Assembly (NCBI RefSeq): GCF_042665195.1
Contig: NZ_JBHTBW010000085.1
Coordinates: 1-64,000 of the forward strand
Reading direction: 5' to 3'
Length of the DNA stretch: 64,000 bases
Source of the DNA: Laceyella putida
Lineage (GTDB): Bacteria; Bacillota; Bacilli; Thermoactinomycetales; Thermoactinomycetaceae
Positions 15,657-24,349 of the stretch are shown here, piece after piece. The notes under the pieces were generated by a model. The model was not told where the DNA came from and made no database searches. It saw only the letters and a list, made by a program, of their open reading frames with translations. The translations under genes and the position numbers were made by a program. Each line of letters opens with the position of its first letter. The stretch's first letter is position 1.

Positions 15657-17180
15657 TTAACCAATCGCGATCTGTTCCACACGGCGCTGTTTCGCCCGCA
15701 CTTCAGCTTCGGTCAAGTTGGACGTTCTTTCAATATCCAACTCGCCCAACAAGGTCCCCGCAGTGGAATCAATCACTGAAATATGGATAATTCCATCACT
15801 ATCATATTCGAAGATCACTTCCAGCGGTGCGCCCTTTGGATAAGCGGGAAGATTGATCATCCCTTCCCCGACGATTTTCACATAATCGAGGTCGCTGTCC
15901 TCTCCTTCGGTCACTTGCAAGAAGAGTTGGGATTGACCATCTACCGTCGTTTTATAATGGCCGCTGACCCGGCTGGGAATGGCGGTGTCTTTCTTGAGCA
16001 CAATGGAGTTGAACTCATCTCCACTCTCATCCAGCGCAACAACCCCCATGCTGTGCGAATTGACATCTTGCACCTCAACCACAGGGAAGGACTGGGTAAG
16101 ATGCAGATCGGCGGTACCTTGCTTGATTTGGAGAATCGCTCCTTGAATCGCCGCTCCTTGCGCGACCACTTCATCTGGGTTCACATCGAGGGATGGCTTA
16201 ATACCCGTCACGCGTTCAATCATCGTCGGCACTTGTTTCATCCGGGTCGAACCACCGACGAGAAGCACACGGTCAATATCTTTCCAGTCCAGGTTGGCAT
16301 CCTCTAGGACGAACTCCATAATCTTCTGGGTACGATTGAGAAGAGGTGCGGTCAGTTCATCAAACTTCGCACGAGTCAGAGGGATGGAGACGTTGACTCC
16401 GTTTGCGGATAAGAACACATTTGTGCGATCACGGACAGAGAGGGTTTTCTTGGCGATTTCCGCTTTTTCGCGCAGATCCTGTTCCAACATCGGATCTTCC
16501 AACAGGTCGCTGCCACCTTGGGCTTTAAACTCTTCATTCAGGTAGCTCATCACCACGTTATCCCAATCAAAACCACCCAAGTTTTTCGCTCCGCCCGTGG
16601 AGAGTACCCGCAAGCCGCCCGGTGACAGGTTCATGATCGTCACATCAAATGTACCGCCCCCCAAGTCATATACGAGCAGGTTTTGGGTCTGATGCATCTT
16701 ATCCAATCCATAAGCCAATGCCGCCGCGGTTGGCTCGTTGATGATGCGCAACACATTGAGGCCTGCAATCCGCCCAGCATCTTGTGTCGCTTTGCGTTGG
16801 GCGTCATCGAAATACGCAGGCACGGTAATCACCGCATCTTCAATCTTCTCACCCAGCAATGTCTCCGCATCTTCCTTGAGGCGGCGCAAGATCATCGCCG
16901 AAATCTCTTCAGGGGTGAAGTCATCATGGCTGTCCGTTTGGAACTTCCAAGTCTTGTCTCCGATCTGTCTCTTCACAAATTGAACCACATTAAACGGACT
17001 TGCTACAGCTGTGCGTTTCGCAATGCTTCCCACTACCACATCTGATCCATCGAAGAGAACTACAGAAGGGGTAATGCGTTCTCCTTCACGGTTAGCAAGC
17101 ATTTCTGGCTTTCCGTACTTGTTCACTATAGCGATCGCCGAGTAAGTTGTTCCCAGGTCGATCCCTACAACTCTTCCCAT
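15657..17180 (-). CDS. Hsp70-family chaperone, short form
   Basis: 507 aa. It has a full nucleotide-binding domain: I-D-L-G-T-T-Y-S near the start, I-N-E-P-T-A-A-A-L-A-Y-G, D-L-G-G-G-T-F-D-V and V-G-G-S-T-R. A shortened substrate-binding part of about 120 residues follows. The usual DnaK of Bacillales is about 610 residues, so the alpha-helical lid is missing. The linker is also unlike D-V-L-L-L-D. It is therefore a paralogue, not the housekeeping dnaK, which normally lies between grpE and dnaJ. A GrpE-like gene is 280 bases upstream; no J-domain gene is visible. The position next to the Tad locus suggests, but does not prove, a role in handling pilus or toxin subunits. Confidence 0.92.
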   Translation of the reverse strand: MGRVVGIDLGTTYSAIAIVNKYGKPEMLANREGERITPSVVLFDGSDVVVGSIAKRTAVASPFNVVQFVKRQIGDKTWKFQTDSHDDFTPEEISAMILRRLKEDAETLLGEKIEDAVITVPAYFDDAQRKATQDAGRIAGLNVLRIINEPTAAALAYGLDKMHQTQNLLVYDLGGGTFDVTIMNLSPGGLRVLSTGGAKNLGGFDWDNVVMSYLNEEFKAQGGSDLLEDPMLEQDLREKAEIAKKTLSVRDRTNVFLSANGVNVSIPLTRAKFDELTAPLLNRTQKIMEFVLEDANLDWKDIDRVLLVGGSTRMKQVPTMIERVTGIKPSLDVNPDEVVAQGAAIQGAILQIKQGTADLHLTQSFPVVEVQDVNSHSMGVVALDESGDEFNSIVLKKDTAIPSRVSGHYKTTVDGQSQLFLQVTEGEDSDLDYVKIVGEGMINLPAYPKGAPLEVIFEYDSDGIIHISVIDSTAGTLLGELDIERTSNLTEAEVRAKQRRVEQIAIG

Positions 17181-17461
17181 CTTTTTTCACTCCCTCTATC
17201 ACTTCCATCAAGGTCAAAAAGGTAACTATGACGTATTTTGGAGAGACACTTTCCCCTAGTCATAATATTAGACGTAACAAACAGGCAAACTGTTGTATAA
17301 ATTAAAAGGAAAAGATGGGAACCCCATCTCTCAATATAAGAACTTTTAACTTCGTGAACGGCTCGCCGCCAAAGCGCATCCATCCCCACTCTTACGGGAG
17401 AATTTCCGCGCTATTCTCGTTAGACGGCAGAAGGGTTACTTCCATCAATCTATGGCATGGG

Positions 17462-18100
17462 CTATGATTGGTATTTCTTAATCACAACTTCTTCCGGTCT
17501 TAGGACCACATCTTTATATTTAAAACCATGGCGCACCATATGTACTACCTGGCCATCTTCGGCAGGGTTCTTGGTGGGGATCACTTCTACGACCTGCTGA
17601 ATGCGAGGATCAAATTTATTGGATGGAGCCACAATCAATTCGACTCCGCGTCGATATAGGATTTCCAATACTTCATGGCTCAGCGTTTGTAATATGCCTA
17701 CCAGTTCTGGATTCTTATGACCTGTATCCAACTTATCGTTATAAATCGTATTCATGCGGTCAATGAGAAGGATTAAGTCGATGTAGAGCGGACGAAGCTG
17801 ATTTAATTCCTGATCCTGTTTCAACTCTTCCATTTCTTTGTACAGACGGTCAAACGCAGCTTCTTTCGTCTTATCATAGCTTAAACGATTGGTTACCACC
17901 TGTAACAAAGATGTGAAGTTTTGCTGTAAACTGTTTAACATGGTGAGAACTTGTTGCTGTTGGCGCTCGTTGTTGCCACGCCCCTCTCTCACTTCTCTTA
18001 CAGCGTTATCTCTTCTCACAGGTAAGCCAAAGCGTGCCTCTGGGAATGACAAATGATGTTGTTCTCCCATTGGCTTTTGGTTCTCTTTCCTGGGCCCCAT
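17462..18100 (-). CDS. GrpE-like nucleotide exchange factor
   Basis: 212 aa. The N-terminal 60 residues are charged and probably disordered. A long helical part (about 45-110) precedes a C-terminal domain with L-R-P-L-Y-I-D-L-I-L-L-I-D-R-M and F-D-P-R-I-Q-Q-V-V-E-V. The end, V-V-H-M-V-R-H-G-F-K-Y-K-D-V-V-L-R-P, follows the GrpE consensus. GrpE exchanges ADP on Hsp70. AGGGAGG stands 7 bases before the ATG. With the short Hsp70 it forms a dedicated chaperone pair. The match is to family pattern only; overall identity to housekeeping GrpE appears low. Confidence 0.8.
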   Translation of the reverse strand: MGPRKENQKPMGEQHHLSFPEARFGLPVRRDNAVREVREGRGNNERQQQQVLTMLNSLQQNFTSLLQVVTNRLSYDKTKEAAFDRLYKEMEELKQDQELNQLRPLYIDLILLIDRMNTIYNDKLDTGHKNPELVGILQTLSHEVLEILYRRGVELIVAPSNKFDPRIQQVVEVIPTKNPAEDGQVVHMVRHGFKYKDVVLRPEEVVIKKYQS

Positions 18101-18106
18101 ACAGTA

Positions 18107-18759
18107 ACCTCCCTAACGGTCAAAGTGAATTTGGAATATATGTTCAAGGATCAACATTCTTGAAAATTCCACCTGAGTATAGAAGAGCGAAACAGAAAAA
18201 AGCTGAACGTTTCTACATCTTCCCGCTTATATCATTTTACTCGCAAGTTATTTCATGTCGCAAGTATATAGATTGGGTGAATTGTGGCGAAAAATAGATC
18301 CAATTTTATACAGAACGTTCGGCATCTGCACTCTCCTACGCTACCACTGCTCCGGTTTGTGGTCTGTAATCAGCTTCAACGATGGGATGGCCGGACAAAC
18401 CTGCGGGGACGAGAAGGAGAGGATATACCTGATATTATTCTCATTCTATTAACGGCGGATCATGGTAAAAACCGTTAATCGTAACGTTAGAAAATTATGA
18501 TTATCCAGTGTGTTCCAGATGAATCTACGGTCATTATATTAGGTTTAATTCATGAAAACAAGCCATTTCTCCTAAGAATATTCTATATTCACCACCCGAT
18601 CCAGTCTTTCCTTCACCACATCAAAAACCGTCAGGACCAGATGCATCCCCTGATCCTAACGGCGCTACATGCCCAACTTCCCATTCTCTTTTCCGTTCAC
18701 AACGCATCATTCCCTGCTCTGGCAAACCTGTTCACGCGACCGCGGGGCATCTCCTGCTC
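18107..18759. other. Intergenic region upstream of the GrpE-like gene
   Basis: About 650 bases with no convincing gene on either strand. It contains an 8-bp inverted repeat (18448-18455 with 18472-18479) that may be a weak terminator of the small zinc-ribbon gene. It also has AT-rich DNA near 18230-18300 where the promoter of the chaperone pair probably lies. Short plus-strand ORFs here lack ribosome binding sites. Confidence 0.4.
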
Positions 18760-18906
18760 TTACCCGCACTCAGACTCGTCTTGCTGCTCTTCTTCCATCA
18801 GTTTCTCGGTATAGCAGATGCGGCAATAATACTTTCCATCAATCTCGAAAAATTGAATGTATAAGGACTTGGCTCCACAAGTGGCGCAGGTGCATTTGTC
18901 TTCCAC
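18760..18906 (-). CDS. Small zinc-ribbon-like protein
   Basis: 48 aa with a GTG start, 5 bases after a strong GGGAGGG site. Four cysteines are arranged as C-A-T-C and C-R-I-C, 17 residues apart, with an extra C-T-C step at the front. Between them is a beta-hairpin-like segment Y-I-Q-F-F-E-I-D-G-K-Y-Y. The acidic C-terminus is E-E-E-Q-Q-D-E-S-E-C-G. This is a compact zinc-ribbon pattern. I do not recognise a named family. It lies alone, 210 bases after lysS and in the same direction. The cysteine spacing, codon use and ribosome binding site make it a likely real gene. Confidence 0.7.
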   Translation of the reverse strand: MEDKCTCATCGAKSLYIQFFEIDGKYYCRICYTEKLMEEEQQDESECG

Positions 18907-18993
18907 GCAATCCCTCCCCATTCACTAATTCTTTACTGAATTCGCTATCAATCCGCTCGATTCCTTTTTATGCCTTTAAATCCATTTATTATA

Positions 18994-19034
18994 AAAAGAA
19001 AAGAGCCGCTCTTCTTTTCAGAAGAAACGGCCCT
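18994..19034 (-). terminator. Terminator of lysS
   Basis: A long stem (about 19002-19015 with 19020-19034, one mismatch region) with a TTTC loop is followed on the minus strand by a T-rich tract (18994-19000). Confidence 0.8.
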
Positions 19035-19048
19035 CATTTTCACACAAG

Positions 19049-19091
19049 TTATACACAATTCACACATGATCTGTGCACAAGCTGTGGATAA
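19049..19091. promoter_or_regulatory. DnaA-box cluster behind lysS
   Basis: TTATACACA on the plus strand (19049-19057) and TTATCCACA on the minus strand (19083-19091) both fit the DnaA consensus TTATNCACA exactly. A one-mismatch copy (TTGTGCACA, minus strand) is at 19072-19080. Three sites within 43 bases of non-coding DNA, in a region that is normally close to oriC, suggest a DnaA-binding cluster. Confidence 0.55.
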
Positions 19092-19115
19092 CCCTTCAAA
19101 AAAGTGCAATCCGAA

Positions 19116-20603
19116 TCATTCTTGATGGCGCATGTGAGGGAAAAGCAACACGTCCCGGATGGATGGGCTGTCGGTCAAGAGCATCACCAGGCGGTCCATT
19201 CCAATCCCAAGTCCACCCGTTGGCGGCATTCCGTATTCCAACGCTTCGATAAAATCTTCATCCATCGGATGGGCTTCATCGTTGCCTTGGGCTTTCTCTT
19301 TCAACTGCGCTTCAAAACGCTCCCGCTGATCAATCGGATCATTCAGCTCGGAGAAGGCATTGGCATGCTCACGCCCCACGATGAACAATTCAAAGCGATC
19401 AGTAAATCGTGGATCTTGTGGATTTTTCTTCGCGAGCGGGGAAATTTCCACAGGATGTCCGGTGACAAAAGTGGGTTGGATCAACAGATGCTCCACCTTT
19501 TGCTCGAAGAACTCATTCAGGATATGGCCAAATGTCATGGATGGAGCCACTTCCACCCCATGCTCTCTTGCCAATTGGTGTGCCTCTTCATCGGTCATCT
19601 GACGACCGAAATCGACGCCACAGTGCTCCTTGACAAGATCCACCATCGATTTGCGAGCCCATCCCGGCGTCAGATCAACTGGCTGGCCTTGATACTCGAT
19701 TTTGGTCGTGCCCAGCACTTCTTGGGCCACATGCGCGATCAGGTTTTCGGTCAGGTTCATGATATCTCGGTAATCGCCATAGGCTTCATACAGTTCCAAC
19801 ATGGTGAACTCCGGATTATGACGGGTGGATACTCCTTCATTCCGGTAAACGCGGCCAATCTCATACACTTTCTCAATGCCGCCCACCAAGAGCCGCTTCA
19901 GGTGCAATTCCAACGCAATCCGCATGTACAAGGTCATATCCAGCGCGTTGTGGTGCGTGATGAATGGGCGCGCCGCCGCCCCGCCCGCAATCGCATGCAT
20001 GGTTGGGGTCTCCACTTCCAGATAACCTTGAGCATCCAAGTAGCGGCGGGTGGCGGCGATGATTTTGCTGCGCAGAATGAACGTGTCCTTCACTTCCGGG
20101 TTCATCATCAAGTCAAGGTAACGTTTGCGATAGCGCAACTCCACATCTTTCAAGCCATGGTACTTTTCAGGCAGGGGACGGAGCGATTTGCCCAAAAAAG
20201 TCACTTTATCCGCTTTGACGCTCAGCTCTCCGCGGTTGGTTTTGAACATGACTCCTTCCACCCCGATGAAGTCGCCAATATCCGCCATGTTGAAGAGATC
20301 GAATTGCTGTTCGCCCACACGGTCCACCCGCACATAGACTTGGATGCGGCCCGTCATGTCCTGCAAATGGGCAAACGTGGCTTTCCCTTGCTCACGCTTG
20401 CTCATCAGCCGCCCGGCCACAATCACATTGGCCTGCTTTTCCTCCAATTCTTCTTTGGAGAAGGCATCGTACTCACGCACCAATTCTTCGGTATAATGCG
20501 TACGCTCGAATTTGGAACCGAATGGATCGATGCCTTGTTCGCGCAATGTCTCCAATTTGTCGCGACGAACCTGAAACAGATCGCTGTGTTCTTCATGTGT
20601 CAT
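19116..20603 (-). CDS. lysS: Lysyl-tRNA synthetase, class II
   Basis: 495 aa, starting at the ATG 9 bases after AAGGAG (earlier ATGs lie inside or next to the site). N-terminal OB-fold anticodon domain (about 60-150), then the class II core. The motif 2 region is R-N-E-G-V-S-T-R-H-N-P-E-F and motif 3 is G-L-G-I-G-M-D-R-L. Charges tRNA-Lys. Length matches the Bacillus enzyme. Last gene of the folate-dusB-lysS group. Confidence 0.97.
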   Translation of the reverse strand: MTHEEHSDLFQVRRDKLETLREQGIDPFGSKFERTHYTEELVREYDAFSKEELEEKQANVIVAGRLMSKREQGKATFAHLQDMTGRIQVYVRVDRVGEQQFDLFNMADIGDFIGVEGVMFKTNRGELSVKADKVTFLGKSLRPLPEKYHGLKDVELRYRKRYLDLMMNPEVKDTFILRSKIIAATRRYLDAQGYLEVETPTMHAIAGGAAARPFITHHNALDMTLYMRIALELHLKRLLVGGIEKVYEIGRVYRNEGVSTRHNPEFTMLELYEAYGDYRDIMNLTENLIAHVAQEVLGTTKIEYQGQPVDLTPGWARKSMVDLVKEHCGVDFGRQMTDEEAHQLAREHGVEVAPSMTFGHILNEFFEQKVEHLLIQPTFVTGHPVEISPLAKKNPQDPRFTDRFELFIVGREHANAFSELNDPIDQRERFEAQLKEKAQGNDEAHPMDEDFIEALEYGMPPTGGLGIGMDRLVMLLTDSPSIRDVLLFPHMRHQE

Positions 20604-20654
20604 CCCCATGCACTCCTTCATTCACTAGATAGATATGGCCTCATTTCGTAAGGC

Positions 20655-21671
20655 TTATGCTGTCTCTTTTTGCGGATCCTCTTGTTCCGCTGCCTGTTCT
20701 TGCTTCAATCCCTGGGCAAACGTCAGCAACACTTCCGCCATTCCATCGCGCGTTTCCTGTTGCGTCACCACATCTTTGATCTTCGCCGCCCCCGGTAAGC
20801 CCTTCAAGTACCAGGTAGCGTGTTTGCGCATCTCCCGCACCGCGACCCGCTCGCCGCGCAAGCTGATCAAGCGATCCATATGCAAAATGGCGATTCGCAT
20901 TTTTTCCATCGGCTCCGGTTCCGGCAGAAGCTCACCATGTTCAAGATAATGAACCGTGCGGTACAGCATCCACGGATTCCCCAAAGCGGCGCGTCCGATC
21001 ATCACCCCGTCGCATCCGGTCTGTTCCAACATGCGTTTTGCGTCTTCCGGCGTAAAAACGTCCCCATTGCCGATCACGGGAATGGAAACCGCCTCTTTGG
21101 CTTTGCGGATATATTCCCAATCCGCATGGCCACGGTACATCTGCTGACGGGTGCGCCCGTGTACGGCAACAGCCTTCCCGCCGGCGCTTTCTACCGCTTT
21201 GGCATTATCCACCACATAAATATGATCTTCATCCCAGCCGATCCGCATCTTGACGGTAACCGGTTTCTTTACCGTCTTGACTACGGCCGAGACCATTTCC
21301 TCAATTTTCTTCGGCTCCAACAGCCAGCGGGCCCCCGCATCGCAACGCACCACTTTTGGCACCGGGCAACCCATGTTGATATCGATAATGTCGGCATTGG
21401 TCTGCTCATCCACCACTTTGGCCGCTTCCACCAGCGTCTCTTTGTCTCCACCAAAAATTTGCAGGCTGAGCGGTTTTTCCCGTTCATCCACAAACAGCAT
21501 CTCTTGTGTCCGTTTGTTTCCATGCAAAATCGCTTTGTCGCTTACCATCTCCGCACAGACCAAACCCACGCCAAACTCTTTGGCGATCAAACGAAAGGCA
21601 GGATTGCACACACCCGCCATCGGTGCCAACACGACCCGGTTTTTCAATGCAATGTCTCCAATTTTCAACAC
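20655..21671 (-). CDS. dusB: tRNA-dihydrouridine synthase B
   Basis: 338 aa with a GTG start behind GGAGGGG; longer upstream readings would overlap folK and lack homology. A TIM barrel with P-M-A-G-V-C-N at the start, the catalytic-cysteine region N-M-G-C-P-V-P-K, and the FMN-binding G-N-G-D-V and M-I-G-R-A-A-L-G-N-P segments. Reduces uridines in tRNA D-loops with FMN and NADPH. Placed between folK and lysS as in Bacillus. The last 20 residues are Glu- and Gln-rich. Confidence 0.95.
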   Translation of the reverse strand: MLKIGDIALKNRVVLAPMAGVCNPAFRLIAKEFGVGLVCAEMVSDKAILHGNKRTQEMLFVDEREKPLSLQIFGGDKETLVEAAKVVDEQTNADIIDINMGCPVPKVVRCDAGARWLLEPKKIEEMVSAVVKTVKKPVTVKMRIGWDEDHIYVVDNAKAVESAGGKAVAVHGRTRQQMYRGHADWEYIRKAKEAVSIPVIGNGDVFTPEDAKRMLEQTGCDGVMIGRAALGNPWMLYRTVHYLEHGELLPEPEPMEKMRIAILHMDRLISLRGERVAVREMRKHATWYLKGLPGAAKIKDVVTQQETRDGMAEVLLTFAQGLKQEQAAEQEDPQKETA

Positions 21672-21711
21672 CTGAGGCCCCTCCTTCCTCTTTTCTAAGC
21701 CCACCTTTCTT

Positions 21712-22242
21712 TTAAACCCCATTCCGTTCCATCATGGGGAAAACCACTTCATCCAACTTGTTTATCTCCTGATCTGCGGGCAACTGGGCGATCCACTGCT
21801 CAAGTGAAGTGTTCGTCCCCGGGATGATGATGTTTCCCACAAGTTCTTCTAACGGTATCAACACAAAGGCGCGTTCATGCATGCGCGGATGCGGAATTTC
21901 CAACTCCTCACGCCGAATAACTCGATCATCGTACAATAAGAGATCTATGTCAATCGTCCGCGGGCCCCAGCGCACCAGACGAACTCGGTGCAATCTCTTC
22001 TCGATGGCCAGGGCGACGCGCAAAAGTTCCGTTGGGATCAGGGTCGTATGAATCTCTACCACCAAATTGTAAAAGTGTGGTTGCTCCAGCAGGCCAACAG
22101 GAGCCGTTTCATACACAGAAGAGATTCGCTGAACCGAGATGCCCTGGGTGCGGTCAAGGAGCGAGATCGCTTGACTCAATTGGGCCAACCGGTCTCCCAT
22201 ATTGGCTCCCAGACCCAGATAGGCGGTCACTCGGCGGCTCAT
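21712..22242 (-). CDS. folK: 6-hydroxymethyl-7,8-dihydropterin pyrophosphokinase
   Basis: 176 aa. HPPK signatures: Y-L-G-L-G-A-N-M-G-D-R near the start, V-Y-E-T-A-P-V-G, and R-W-G-P-R-T-I-D-I-D-L-L-L-Y-D-D with the metal-binding aspartates. It transfers pyrophosphate from ATP to the pterin in folate synthesis. It overlaps folB by 4 bases. No gene corresponding to Bacillus yazB is seen between folK and dusB. Confidence 0.96.
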   Translation of the reverse strand: MSRRVTAYLGLGANMGDRLAQLSQAISLLDRTQGISVQRISSVYETAPVGLLEQPHFYNLVVEIHTTLIPTELLRVALAIEKRLHRVRLVRWGPRTIDIDLLLYDDRVIRREELEIPHPRMHERAFVLIPLEELVGNIIIPGTNTSLEQWIAQLPADQEINKLDEVVFPMMERNGV

Positions 22243-22598
22243 GGTCTCTTGCGCACAATCTCAACCCCCACCGAATCATAATGGCCTGGGATCGGTGGGT
22301 CAGGTTTGGTTACGCGCAACCGCACTTCTTCGACCGGAAAATGGTCAAGGATACGCCCTGCGATCCGTTCCGCCAGCGTTTCCAATAACTTTACCTTTGT
22401 TTGTGTCATCTCCCGCTCAATCAATTCATAGACTTGCCCATAATTGACTGTCTGTTCCAGATCGTCGGTGGCCGCAGCAGGCTGAAGATTCATCTTCATT
22501 TCCACATCCACGTAAAATCGCTGCCCCAATCGATTCTCTTCTGGATAAGCACCATGGTAGGCGTAGAAGCGCATTTGATTGAGAAAGATTTTGTCCAT
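22239..22598 (-). CDS. folB: Dihydroneopterin aldolase
   Basis: 119 aa, ATG at 22598 with a GGGGAGG site, sharing one base with the folP stop. The conserved start M-D-K-I-F-L-N-Q-M-R-F-Y-A-Y-H-G, the active-site Y-H-G-A-Y-P-E-E and the catalytic-lysine region V-T-K-P-D-P-P-I-P are present. It converts dihydroneopterin to the folK substrate. Translationally coupled to folP and folK. Confidence 0.96.
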   Translation of the reverse strand: MDKIFLNQMRFYAYHGAYPEENRLGQRFYVDVEMKMNLQPAAATDDLEQTVNYGQVYELIEREMTQTKVKLLETLAERIAGRILDHFPVEEVRLRVTKPDPPIPGHYDSVGVEIVRKRP

Positions 22599-23440
22599 TA
22601 TCCCGCCTCCCCCGCTCTCTCGCCATAAACCAGCGCATCCATCATCCGGGAAACCCGGGCCATTTCTTTCACATCGTGCACCCGCATGAGTTGGCAACCT
22701 TTCGTGATGCCATAGGCAACGGTGGCGGCCGTTCCTTCCATACGCTCGTGAGGAGGCAACCCCAAGGTTTTCCCAATGAACGACTTGCGCGAGGTTCCCA
22801 ATAACACAGGATATCCCAAGGCCACAATTTGGTCCAGGTGGCGCATCACTTCGAAGTTGTCTTCGACCGTCTTGGCAAATCCAATTCCCGGATCCAAAAT
22901 GATTTTTTCTTCCCGCACTCCCGCTCGTCTGACCAAGTCAACCGAAGCAAGCAAGTCTTCGCACACATCCTCGATGAGGGAATCATACCGGGCTTCCTCA
23001 CGGTTGTGCATCAATATGATGGGGACATCCAGTTCGGCTGCCACCCGAGCCATCAGAGGATCACGCTTCGCTCCCCAAATATCATTGATGATATGGGCTC
23101 CCGCCAAAATGGCTTGCTTGGCCACTTCCGCTTTGTAGGTATCTACCGAAATGGGGCAATCCAATTCCCGGGCCAGCGCTTTGACGATGGGAATGACCCG
23201 CTCCAACTCTTCTTCGAGGGATACGGGAGTCGACCCCGGACGTGTCGACTCCCCCCCGACATCAATGATGTCCGCCCCATCACTCACCAGTTGCTTCGCA
23301 TGTTTCAAAGCAAGCTCTACGGAGTCATATTTCCCTCCATCAGAAAAAGAATCGGGTGTGACATTGACAATCCCCATCACCAGAGTTCGCTTGTCATAAG
23401 ATAACGAATAAGGTCCCGCTTGTATGATGTTTGATTTCAT
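22598..23440 (-). CDS. folP: Dihydropteroate synthase
   Basis: 280 aa TIM barrel. G-I-V-N-V-T-P-D-S-F-S-D-G-G and D-V-G-G-E-S-T-R-P-G are the two classical signatures. Also L-D-P-G-I-G-F-A-K and the R-V-H-D-V end. It joins p-aminobenzoate to the pterin. First of three overlapping folate genes and 4 bases after pabC. Confidence 0.97.
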   Translation of the reverse strand: MKSNIIQAGPYSLSYDKRTLVMGIVNVTPDSFSDGGKYDSVELALKHAKQLVSDGADIIDVGGESTRPGSTPVSLEEELERVIPIVKALARELDCPISVDTYKAEVAKQAILAGAHIINDIWGAKRDPLMARVAAELDVPIILMHNREEARYDSLIEDVCEDLLASVDLVRRAGVREEKIILDPGIGFAKTVEDNFEVMRHLDQIVALGYPVLLGTSRKSFIGKTLGLPPHERMEGTAATVAYGITKGCQLMRVHDVKEMARVSRMMDALVYGERAGEAG

Positions 23441-23444
23441 CTGC

Positions 23445-24320
23445 CTACATCCTCCTGCCTAACTCTCTTGCGCTGGTGCAAGTGGTCGTCCATGAGCGAT
23501 ATGCCTCATATAATGAGGTGGTAATCGGATGTTCCTTAAAGAGTCGACCCTGCCAACGGCGAATCGGCACGATCTCCTGGATCGAGTTGGTGATAAAGAT
23601 TTCTTCTGCTTCATCCAGTGCGGAAGGGCGATACTTCCCTTCCCGCACCTCCATCCCAAGGGACTGCGCCAGCGAGATCACCCACTTGCGCGTCACCCCG
23701 GCCAAAATCCCCAATTCCAATGACGGTGTATGCAAAATGCCGTCACGCACAAAAAAAAGATTGCTGACAATCCCTTCGGCCAGATACCCATCGGGTGTTA
23801 ACATCAAACCCTCCGCCTGCGGAAACTGGTCCACTTGTTGCCGCGCCAACACACTGTTTAGGTAATTGTTGCTTTTGATATCGGACGCTCCCCCGGGTGC
23901 TTGCCGCGGGATGGATACCAGGTCAAGCGCCTTTCCTTTCGCAAACCATTCCCCGTCACGAAAGGGAAGAGGGCGGATGAACATCAGGACATGGGGTTGT
24001 TCGTACTCGCTTGCGTTAAGCCCCAAGCCTTCTTCACCGCCCGTCACCATGATGCGCAAAGAAGCATCCAGTAAACCCGCCAAATGGAGCAATTCCCCGA
24101 TTTGCGTCAACCATTCCTCCCGCTGATATGGGGAGCGAATGCGTTGCCGGGATAAACCCAGCGCCAACCGCTCAAGATGATCATCTATGAGAAAAGGAAA
24201 CCCTTGGTATATCCTTAATGTCTCAAAAGCGCCCACTCCATATAAAAAACCATGATCCAATACGGACAGCCTCGCCTCCGCCTCTTCTATCGGCTGTCCA
24301 TCCAGCATCATCCAAGCCAC
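23445..24320 (-). CDS. pabC: Aminodeoxychorismate lyase
   Basis: 291 aa class IV PLP enzyme. The PLP lysine is in D-I-K-S-N-N-Y-L-N-S-V-L-A-R, and the E-A-E-E-I-F-I-T-N-S region is typical of the family. It releases p-aminobenzoate and pyruvate from aminodeoxychorismate. It lies between pabA and folP as in Bacillus. Branched-chain and D-amino acid aminotransferases are relatives, but context decides. Confidence 0.93.
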   Translation of the reverse strand: MAWMMLDGQPIEEAEARLSVLDHGFLYGVGAFETLRIYQGFPFLIDDHLERLALGLSRQRIRSPYQREEWLTQIGELLHLAGLLDASLRIMVTGGEEGLGLNASEYEQPHVLMFIRPLPFRDGEWFAKGKALDLVSIPRQAPGGASDIKSNNYLNSVLARQQVDQFPQAEGLMLTPDGYLAEGIVSNLFFVRDGILHTPSLELGILAGVTRKWVISLAQSLGMEVREGKYRPSALDEAEEIFITNSIQEIVPIRRWQGRLFKEHPITTSLYEAYRSWTTTCTSARELGRRM

Positions 24321-24349
24321 CGCGAATGCTCCCCCTAATGCAAGGAATC

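Noticed and set aside
15500..15682. 60-codon ORF with several cysteines behind the Hsp70 gene
   Set aside because: It overlaps the Hsp70 end, runs through a terminator hairpin, and its cysteines show no clear zinc pattern.
17165..17389. 74-codon minus-strand ORF with one hydrophobic segment before the Hsp70 gene
   Set aside because: Weak start site, its end runs through the ribosome binding site of the Hsp70 gene, and no conserved pattern. A real small membrane protein cannot be fully excluded.
18497..18814. 105-codon plus-strand ORF
   Set aside because: No ribosome binding site, and it overlaps the end of the better supported zinc-ribbon gene on the other strand.
19104..20651. Plus-strand ORF of 515 codons opposite lysS
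   Set aside because: It is the antisense frame of a clear lysS gene, has no ribosome binding site and its residues follow no protein pattern.
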